From Pirellulaceae bacterium (GTDB taxonomy: Bacteria; Planctomycetota; Planctomycetia; Pirellulales; Pirellulaceae): 64,000 nucleotides of DNA. Location of the stretch: NCBI GenBank assembly GCA_019636385.1, contig JAHBXT010000003.1, forward strand, positions 868,001 to 932,000, read 5' to 3'. The notes under the pieces were generated by a model, which was not told the DNA's origin, searched no databases, and was given only the letters and a program-made list of their open reading frames with translations. Shown in pieces: positions 37,325-43,404 of the stretch; the stretch's first letter is position 1, and every line of letters starts with the position of its first letter. Made by a program: the position numbers and the translations under genes.

Positions 37325-37678
37325 TCTTCACCGCTTCTTACAAGCACAACGAACTCTTCCAAACCCGGCCTGCCCGGTCGTTTCTGCGGTGCAGTGCTAG
37401 CGTCACGCACTTTAGTCTTCCCGCCCCGCCACAGCCAGCGCGGGAACCTACCGGCCAGCTTTCAACTGGCTTGGCTCAAAACGCACTAGATTAACAAATT
37501 CCCCAAGAATTTAAACCCTCAACCACCAATTCCAGGACTCCCCACCAACCTCGTCCGGAGCCGTCGGGCACCTCTGGCTGCCATCCTTGGAAGCCTATTC
37601 CACAACTGCCTAGCTTAACATGTCTGCCGCAGCAACTGAAAAGTTGCCAAGACGACGACTTATGCATAAGATGGAGTT
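37325..37678. other. Intergenic control region of divergent genes
   Basis: The region separates the enolase-superfamily gene and the first cysteine-rich gene. It is C/T-rich around 37420-37560, and apart from the palindrome at 37659-37670 nothing structured was recognised. Confidence 0.4.
37659..37670. promoter_or_regulatory. Perfect 12-base palindrome, candidate operator
   Basis: CTTATGCATAAG is a perfect palindrome that ends eight bases before the ATG of the cysteine-rich protein gene at 37679. Its position suggests a repressor operator or a translational control element. No matching regulator gene is in the window. A single 12-base palindrome could also be chance. Confidence 0.35.
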
Positions 37679-38185
37679 ATGTTTCCGAAAAACCTACCTG
37701 GGAAAGTGCATCGCTTCGTTGCCTGGGTCGTATGCCTGAGCGCGTGCGTGCCAACGCAACTTCTGGGCAACTGCTGCTGTGCCAGCCAGCCTCTGCGCTC
37801 TGGTCTGGCTGATAGTCGGCGCTGCGTACAACAGACCAGCGTTGAACAGACTTCTGGGAACGCCTTCTGCTGTTGCTGTCGTCCCTCGTTAGCAGCCAAC
37901 GCAGCGACGCGCGGCGAGTCGGCTGGTGATTGCTGCACTTCAGCCGAGGGCCGGCCCAGTGATTCTCCTCGCGGCTGCGAGAATTGCGCGTCGCGAGTGC
38001 TCGTGGCCGAGTCCAGGCCTCTAACGCAGGTCAGCCAACCGCTCGTCTTGGACTCGTACTATTCCAACCAATATCGATCCTCTGTACCTGCTGACGTAAA
38101 GCGAGGCACGTTGGAAGCCTCCGAAGGTCCGTCATTTCTAACGGTTCACCGGCGGTTGGCGTGGTTGAGCGTTTGGACGATTTGA
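37679..38185 (+). CDS. Exported cysteine-rich protein
   Basis: No family was recognised. The 168-residue product begins with a basic stretch and a hydrophobic segment (KVHRFVAWVVCLSACVPTQL), so it should be exported. It has 14 cysteines, all in the first 106 residues, arranged in clusters: NCCCAS, NAFCCCCRP, GDCCTS and GCENC. The last 60 residues lack cysteine and are Ser/Leu-rich, ending LAWLSVWTI. Clusters of this type suggest thiolate metal binding or disulfide packing. A second, even more cysteine-rich exported protein follows after 88 bases that contain a nested inverted repeat, so the two probably belong together. The palindrome just upstream may regulate them. Confidence 0.7.
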   Translation: MFPKNLPGKVHRFVAWVVCLSACVPTQLLGNCCCASQPLRSGLADSRRCVQQTSVEQTSGNAFCCCCRPSLAANAATRGESAGDCCTSAEGRPSDSPRGCENCASRVLVAESRPLTQVSQPLVLDSYYSNQYRSSVPADVKRGTLEASEGPSFLTVHRRLAWLSVWTI

Positions 38186-38188
38186 TCC

Positions 38189-38263
38189 TCTCAATGAATT
38201 TCGTTAAATACCTGTGATTGCAAGCACGTTGCTTGCAACCGCGAGATTGTCCATTCATTGAGA
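38189..38263 (+). promoter_or_regulatory. Nested inverted repeat in the leader of the second cysteine-rich gene
   Basis: Two inverted repeats are nested in the 88-base gap. The outer arms are TCTCAATGAAT (38189-38199) and its complement (38253-38263), 11 of 11 paired. The inner arms are TTGCAAGCA (38218-38226) and its complement (38230-38238), 9 of 9 paired with a three-base loop. The outer right arm ends 10 bases before the ATG at 38274 and covers the purine-rich GAGAAAG where a ribosome would bind. The structure could therefore control translation, or end transcription after the upstream gene; it may be a metal- or ligand-sensing leader (inference). Confidence 0.5.
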
Positions 38264-38273
38264 AAGATAGAAA

Positions 38274-38663
38274 ATGAGTATCAAACCTTCGATTAACGTG
38301 TTGGCCGTCACCCTCCTAGTGGTCGGGACATTCGCCTTCAGTTCGCTGGCGAGCAGCCTGGCTGAGCGGATTTCGCAACCCGCCTGTGCGTCAAGCAACT
38401 GCGCAACAGCCGCCCAAGCCTGCTGCGATTGTTGCAACCAATGTACGCCTGATTGCGACGAGTGCGATTGTCATGGCAATTCGTGCGACGCGGAGTGCTG
38501 CCAAGCTGCCTGCTGCGCGAGCAACGCTGGAGCATCGTGCAATCAGTCCACAAGCGCTGCACGCGGTACCGCAAACTGCGTTTGTCCAGTGTGTGAGTGC
38601 GCAGAATGTGCTGACTGCGATTGTCAATGTTGCGACTGCGCGTTGTGTAGTTGCATTTTGTAA
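38274..38663 (+). CDS. Exported metallothionein-like cysteine-rich protein
   Basis: The 129-residue product has an N-terminal signal or anchor (INVLAVTLLVVGTFAFSSLA) followed by a mature part of about 97 residues with 28 cysteines. They occur as CC, CxC and CxxC clusters, for example ACCDCCNQC, CDECDC, ECCQAACC, VCPVCECAEC and CQCCDCALCSC. Acidic residues are frequent and aromatic residues absent, as in metallothioneins, but export makes it unlike cytoplasmic SmtA-type proteins. It may bind copper, zinc or other thiophilic metals in the envelope. It may equally be a disulfide-rich surface protein. The ATG follows a structured leader, and a strong hairpin lies 124 bases downstream. Confidence 0.7.
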   Translation: MSIKPSINVLAVTLLVVGTFAFSSLASSLAERISQPACASSNCATAAQACCDCCNQCTPDCDECDCHGNSCDAECCQAACCASNAGASCNQSTSAARGTANCVCPVCECAECADCDCQCCDCALCSCIL

Positions 38664-39031
38664 GTGCATGGACCAGCGCACCGGGCACATTTTCGGCGCG
38701 GGCTACGCCAACTGGCAAACGGCCATGATCATCTTGGTACAGCTTGTTTAGCCGAAGATGTGACGACTTTACAAACTAGCGTCAATCGCGGGGTGGTAAC
38801 CTCAGGTGTTACCACCCCGCGTGTATTGAATTTGCCTCAACTTTCATCTTGATCAAATTTGGGCATGCGCTGCAAGTTGTATCCTACTTGCCAGACATCC
38901 AACTTCGGCTCTGCTATAATTCTGCTAGCCAATAGGCCAGCCGCTGCTGATGGTCCGCTCGGTCGGTCTCGACGGGCACCCCAAATATCCGGCCGCAGCT
39001 TTACTAGCACTCTCGACAACTTGGCGCGAAG
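38664..39031. other. Intergenic region between cysteine-rich gene and GH78 gene
   Basis: Besides the hairpin at 38787-38821, a TATAAT hexamer at 38915-38920 could be the -10 box for the rhamnosidase gene; the nearest -35-like TTGCCA (38888-38893) is 21 bases away, which is too far for a standard promoter. No gene was recognised. Confidence 0.4.
38787..38821 (+). terminator. Strong hairpin, probable transcription terminator
   Basis: A perfect 14-base inverted repeat (38787-38800 and 38808-38821, loop of seven) of sequence CGCGGGGTGGTAAC lies downstream of the cysteine-rich genes. It is not followed by a T-run, so termination may be non-canonical or Rho-assisted. It separates the pair from the rhamnosidase gene. 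Confidence 0.6.
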
Positions 39032-41926
39032 ATGTTCGGAAAAGATGCCCGGCGATTTCGTTTGGCCAACATGTCAGTTATCGTTGCAGCGGTGCTGGCC
39101 TGGCCGATCATGCTCACGCAGGCGAGAAGTGACGAGCCGCCGCCGCTGATCGTAGCCGAGCAGTCTTGCGAATACGCGGTGAATCCAATCGGCATCGATA
39201 CTCCGCAACCACGGTTTGGATGGGTGCTGCAGTCCAACCGTCGCGGCACAATCCAACAGGCTTATCGGATACTGGTGGCCCATTCACCACACGAACTGGC
39301 CTCCGATCGCGGTAGCTTGTGGGACAGTGGTCGGGTGATATCCGGTGACTCGGTGAACATCCGATATCAAGGCCCAGAGCTTTTCAGCCGGCAACAATGC
39401 TGGTGGAAAGTCCGTGTCTGGGACGACCAAGGCCACGCTGGCCCGTGGAGCGAGTCGGCCACCTTTGAAATGGGTCTTCTGCAAGCCACCGACTGGCACG
39501 GCCAGTGGATCGGGCTGGGTGGCGAAAACACTTCGGCAGCCTCGCCATTGCTGCGCCGGAAGTTTCTTGTCGGCGGTCCAGTCAAACGAGCACGCTTGTA
39601 CGCAGCTGGGATAGGTTGGTCTGAATACTATCTCAACGGCCAGCGAATCGGCAACAACGTACTCGATCCTGGAGCGACCGATTTTGACAAGCGGATACTT
39701 TACGTGAGCCACGATGTTACTCAACAGATTCAGCCCGGTCACAATATCATCGGCGTCATGATTGGTAACGGCTGGTATAGCGAACCGCCGGGTCCAAACT
39801 ATGGCGACTCGCCCAGACTGCTGCTGGAGTTGGTGGTCGAATTAGCTGATGGTACCATGCAGCGCGTCGTCAGCGACGACGACTGGATGTCGTCCACGGG
39901 GCCGATATTGCAGAATGATTTTTTTCACGGCGAAATCTACGATGCTCGACTTGAAAAGACAGGATGGCTCTCAGTCGACTACGATGATTCTGCCTGGATT
40001 GCAGCGGAGGAGCGAGCACCGCCCGGCGGACGCTTGGAATCGCAAATGCTCGAGCCGATCCAAGTCACCCGTGTTTTACAGCCCGTCAAGCTGACCAATC
40101 CCAAACCAGGAGTTTATGTTTACGACTTCGGCCAACTATTTGGTGGTTGGGCGCGACTGCGCGTCAAGGGACCGGCGGGTACAAGAATTGCCTTGCGGTA
40201 TGCCGAACGACTTTTTCCTGAAGGTGATCTGACAGCCCTTCAGGAAAGTATCCAGCGCGACGCGGATGCGAAATACGCCACCCGCGTTACGCCGGAATCC
40301 GGGCTGGTGGACAAACGCCATCATCGCGGGATGGATGGCGCTACGGACTACTACATCCTCAAGGGCGATTTGGCAGGCGAGTGTTACGAACCCCGATTTA
40401 CCTTGCATCCGGTGCGGTATGTTCAAATCGAAGGCTTCCCGGGCGAACTCACGCTTGAGAATCTTGAAGGCTGCGTGGTTCATAACGCGATCGACATGAG
40501 CGGCGACTTCCGGTGTTCCAATCCGCTATTGAATCAAATCCACCGCAATTGCCTGTGGACATACACCAACGGCATGTACAGTATCACCTTGGACTGTCTG
40601 TATCGTGAGCATTGGGGCTGGCTTGAGCCTGCCAGTACTCCGTCGATGCTGTTTGCGCGTAGACACACGCCTCGCTACTGGGAGAAGTTTCTGCGTGATG
40701 TTCAGTGCGCCCAGCATGCCGACGGCGTAATTCCCGATGTCATTCCGGCTTACCCGCTCAAGGGTCGCAAAACAGGTGACCCGGCCTGGGCCGGTAATTA
40801 TCCGCTGGTCGTGTGGTATGTTTATCAAACCTACGGCGATCCCGGCCTGTTGGCCGAGCACTATCCCAATATGAAACGCTGGCTGGGATACCTGTCGAGC
40901 ATTGCCAATGGACACCATCGCATTGAAACAGGTGGCTATTACGGCGATCACATGCTGCCGGGCGACGCGCCGGGCAAAGAACAGTTTATCTCGCCTGAGA
41001 CACCACCGGCCCTGCTGTGGACTGGATTCTATTACAACAACGCGTGGATCTTGTCGCAAGCCGCCAGCATCCTCGCAATGGAGGATGATGCTGCTAAGTT
41101 TGGTCGCTTGGCCGATTCGATCCGCTCGGCTTTAAACGAGAAATGGTTTGACGAGGCCGCAGGACGCTATGCCCTGGGCACACAAACGGCCAACATTTTC
41201 CCGTTGGCACTGGGAGTTGTACCGGCAGCTAACCGTCATCGCGTTTTGGAGCATCTGATCGACGATATTGAAAACAAACGCAATGGCCATTTTCACGCAG
41301 GCAACGTGGGCATCACATGCCTGGTAGATTCTCTGTCGCGGCTAGGGGCGAGTGAACTACTTTACCGCGTCGTCAACTCAACTGACTATCCCGGTTGGGG
41401 ATATATGGTACGCCAGGGTGCGACGACGATATGGGAGTCGTGGGGTGATGCGCAGGAAGGCTTTGTTGGATACAACACCAGCGAAGCGAGCATGGAAATG
41501 TTTGGTTCTATCAATGAATTTTTCTACAATGACTTGGCTGGCATCCAGGGACCGGATTACTATGGCAACCGCTCGATGCCTATGTGGTACCGCGAAATCG
41601 AATTTCGCCCACAAGTGGTAGGAGATCTGACAGGTGCTGCCGCCCAGGTTCGATCAGTATTGGGGCTGGTCGGCATTCAATGGCAACGTGCCCCCGACCA
41701 GCTCGCTGTGAATGTCGTGATTCCTGTCAACGCCCGGGCAAACGTCAGCATACCAAAGCTCACATTCCGCCAGCTCGTGGTAAAAGAAGGTGACCATGAA
41801 GTGTGGCGAGGCGGCAAATACCTCCATGGAACACTCGGTGTTTCCGGAGCAACAGAAGACGCCGACTGTATCAATTTTCAGGTCGGATCAGGCGAGTATC
41901 GTTTCACCATCTTGAGCGCTGAATAA
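39032..41926 (+). CDS. Alpha-L-rhamnosidase (GH78 family)
   Basis: The 964-residue exported protein (signal near SVIVAAVLAWPIMLTQARS) has the full GH78 architecture. An N-terminal fibronectin-like domain (CEYAVNPIGIDTPQPRFGWV, then WWKVRVWDDQG) is followed by two beta-sandwich domains with carbohydrate-binding character (LYAAGIGWSEYYLNGQRIGN, IIGVMIGNGWYS). The (alpha/alpha)6 catalytic barrel starts near residue 500. In it the conserved DCP..RE..GW block reads LDCLYREHWGWLEP, and GATTIWESWGDAQ carries the conserved Glu. The C-terminal beta-sandwich follows. It should release L-rhamnose from polysaccharides such as algal or plant glycans outside the cell. The CP-to-CL change in the barrel motif is unusual, but the Glu positions are kept. 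Confidence 0.92.
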   Translation: MFGKDARRFRLANMSVIVAAVLAWPIMLTQARSDEPPPLIVAEQSCEYAVNPIGIDTPQPRFGWVLQSNRRGTIQQAYRILVAHSPHELASDRGSLWDSGRVISGDSVNIRYQGPELFSRQQCWWKVRVWDDQGHAGPWSESATFEMGLLQATDWHGQWIGLGGENTSAASPLLRRKFLVGGPVKRARLYAAGIGWSEYYLNGQRIGNNVLDPGATDFDKRILYVSHDVTQQIQPGHNIIGVMIGNGWYSEPPGPNYGDSPRLLLELVVELADGTMQRVVSDDDWMSSTGPILQNDFFHGEIYDARLEKTGWLSVDYDDSAWIAAEERAPPGGRLESQMLEPIQVTRVLQPVKLTNPKPGVYVYDFGQLFGGWARLRVKGPAGTRIALRYAERLFPEGDLTALQESIQRDADAKYATRVTPESGLVDKRHHRGMDGATDYYILKGDLAGECYEPRFTLHPVRYVQIEGFPGELTLENLEGCVVHNAIDMSGDFRCSNPLLNQIHRNCLWTYTNGMYSITLDCLYREHWGWLEPASTPSMLFARRHTPRYWEKFLRDVQCAQHADGVIPDVIPAYPLKGRKTGDPAWAGNYPLVVWYVYQTYGDPGLLAEHYPNMKRWLGYLSSIANGHHRIETGGYYGDHMLPGDAPGKEQFISPETPPALLWTGFYYNNAWILSQAASILAMEDDAAKFGRLADSIRSALNEKWFDEAAGRYALGTQTANIFPLALGVVPAANRHRVLEHLIDDIENKRNGHFHAGNVGITCLVDSLSRLGASELLYRVVNSTDYPGWGYMVRQGATTIWESWGDAQEGFVGYNTSEASMEMFGSINEFFYNDLAGIQGPDYYGNRSMPMWYREIEFRPQVVGDLTGAAAQVRSVLGLVGIQWQRAPDQLAVNVVIPVNARANVSIPKLTFRQLVVKEGDHEVWRGGKYLHGTLGVSGATEDADCINFQVGSGEYRFTILSAE

Positions 41927-42067
41927 AATCAAGGCGGGCACGCAGCTGTGGAACACCAGCACTCCTCCGACCGCTTCTCGCGACGATTAGCCAAATTGCG
42001 GACTGCCAAAGAGGAATATACGCAGTCGGTGCTGAGCGAACTCCGCCACGATCCTTTCACCCCACTA

Positions 42068-42092
42068 GAGCAGACCTCGAATTGATGTAGCG
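42068..42092 (+). repeat. IS630 left terminal inverted repeat
   Basis: Eleven outer bases match the right end exactly, and about 21 of 25 match overall. TA precedes it as target duplication. Confidence 0.85.
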
Positions 42093-42142
42093 TCGGATGT
42101 AGCGGATTTGCTTTAATACATTTTGCCCAAGGAGGTGGCCAA

Positions 42143-42481
42143 ATGCGTGCTTATTCGATGGATTTGAGAATTCGTGTACTCAAGGCCTGTGATTCAGGGT
42201 TGGGAACGACGGAAGTTGCCGAATTGTTTGACGTGTCGACCGCTTGGATTCGAAGGCTCAAGCAACGCCGTCGTGAAACAGGTCAAATCGGTGCTCGTGA
42301 GCAAAGACACGGCCCGCTTCCCAAACTACACGGACACGAAGAGGAGCTCGTGAGAATTGTCGAGGAACAGCCGGATCGAACGGCCAAGGAAATCGCGGCA
42401 TTACTTCCGCTTTGCATCTCGCATCAAACCGTCGACCGCTTTGTTCGTCGTTTGAACTATCGATTTAAAAAAAGACATTGA
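42143..42481 (+). CDS. IS630 transposase OrfA (helix-turn-helix part)
   Basis: The 112-residue N-terminal part of the transposase binds the inverted repeats. It begins MRAYSMDLRIRVLKACDSG and has the helix-turn-helix TTEVAELFDVSTAWIRRLKQ near residues 22-41, then a second one (DRTAKEIAALLPLCISHQTV). The frame ends at TGA 42479-42481 just after a run of seven A's (42467-42473). The upstream GGAGG (42131-42135) is a good ribosome site. It probably functions only as the first half of a fused OrfAB protein made by a -1 shift on that A-run. It can also act alone as a repressor (known for related elements). Confidence 0.88.
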   Translation: MRAYSMDLRIRVLKACDSGLGTTEVAELFDVSTAWIRRLKQRRRETGQIGAREQRHGPLPKLHGHEEELVRIVEEQPDRTAKEIAALLPLCISHQTVDRFVRRLNYRFKKRH

Positions 42482-43095
42482 CGGCGGCCGAGCAGCAGCG
42501 GCCTGATGTAGCAGAGAAGCGGCTGCGATGGCGTCGTTCGGTGCCACACCTGGACGCAAGGCGATTTGTCTTTCTGGATGAGACTTGGGCAAAAACAAAT
42601 ATGTCACGCTTGCGAGGTAGAGCCCTCCCGGGCAAGCGAATCATCGAAATGATCCCCCACGGCCATTGGAAAACCACGACTGTATTGATGGGACTACGAT
42701 CCGAAGGAATCGTATCTCCATTGGTCATTGATGGGCCGGTGAACGGTTCGGTCTTTCTAGCTTGGATAAAACAGCAGTTCTGCAAAGAGCTTCGCTATAA
42801 AGACATTGTCGTCATGGACAATCTCTCGGCGCACAAAGTCGCCGGAGTCGTCGAAGCCATCGAGTCGGTTGGCGCCGAGGTTCGCTACCTTCCCCCATAC
42901 TCGCCCGACCTGAACCCGATCGAAAATCTCTACAGTAAACTAAAGTGGCTGATTCGAAGCGAGGCGACCCGGACCGTCCAAGCCCTCTGGAACGCAGTTG
43001 GCAAACTGGTCGACCGATTCCATCCGAAGGAATGCCTCAACTACATTATCCATGCCGGATATCGCCTGAAGAATACAGCCGCTACAACTACTTGA
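42478..43095 (+). CDS. IS630 transposase OrfB (DDE catalytic part)
   Basis: The 205-codon frame lies in the -1 frame relative to OrfA and overlaps it by four bases. It carries the complete DDE triad: FLDETWAKTNM (first Asp), VVMDNLSAHKV (second Asp) and PYSPDLNPIENLYSKLKW (Glu). The only in-frame start, TTG at 42478, has no ribosome site. Translation is therefore more likely by -1 frameshift at AAAAAAAG (42467-42474), which would join KKKTLTAAEQQ to the N-terminal helices. The catalytic domain cuts and joins DNA at TA sites. Nothing appears truncated. Confidence 0.88.
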   Translation: MTAAEQQRPDVAEKRLRWRRSVPHLDARRFVFLDETWAKTNMSRLRGRALPGKRIIEMIPHGHWKTTTVLMGLRSEGIVSPLVIDGPVNGSVFLAWIKQQFCKELRYKDIVVMDNLSAHKVAGVVEAIESVGAEVRYLPPYSPDLNPIENLYSKLKWLIRSEATRTVQALWNAVGKLVDRFHPKECLNYIIHAGYRLKNTAATTT

Positions 43096-43104
43096 GGTCT
43101 GCTC
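43080..43104 (-). repeat. IS630 right terminal inverted repeat
   Basis: Complement of the left repeat, with four mismatches in the inner part; TA follows at 43105-43106. Confidence 0.85.
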
Positions 43105-43404
43105 TAGGGCGAGGGTGCAGCCGACCCAGCCCCGATTGAGTAAGACAACGAGATGCGTTGAATTGAGGAGTGAATTGTCGATTGCGCAACATCCTGTGGG
43201 TCGAATCGCTTGGCGGGTTCGGTTTGCTGGACGTGGTTGAACAGTCGCAAGACTTTTACCAGTCAAGCTTACAAGGGTCACAACCGGTAAAAGTGGTAAT
43301 GATTACTTAATCGAATTGTTGATCATCGACGATCTTAGCTGGCCAAAGCCAACCCTTGCCGAAATAGATGCTAGAGATATCCGGACCGTTTTTTCAGAAA
43401 TGGA

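Larger units (their letters stand above)
42066..43106 (+). mobile_element. IS630-family insertion sequence, apparently complete
   Basis: The element is bounded by inverted repeats GAGCAGACCTC (42068-42078) and its complement (43094-43104), which extend imperfectly to about 25 bases. It is flanked by TA (42066-42067 and 43105-43106), the target always duplicated by IS630/Tc1-mariner elements. Between the ends lie two overlapping transposase frames in -1 relation. The length, about 1.04 kb, is normal for the family. The ends and DDE residues look intact, so it may be functional or recently inserted. Confidence 0.92.
41948..43139 (+). pseudogene. Small gene interrupted by the IS630 element
   Basis: A GTG-started frame (41948) reads VEHQHSSDRFSRRLAKLRTA, then KEEYTQSVLSELRHDPFTPL, and enters the IS at 42068, where it ends at TGA 42083-42085. 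If the IS and one copy of the duplicated TA are removed (bases 42068-43106), the frame continues through 43107-43139 as GRGCSRPSPD and stops at TGA. The restored product would have 50 residues: basic, probably helical, without signal peptide. Its function is unknown. It begins 22 bases after the rhamnosidase gene and would be its operon partner. Frame continuity exactly across the junction is the evidence that it was a gene. Confidence 0.6.

Noticed and set aside
43252..43294. Inverted repeat (9-base arms, 25-base loop) downstream of the IS element
   Set aside because: The loop is long and the arms are not tied to any gene end; it could be chance.
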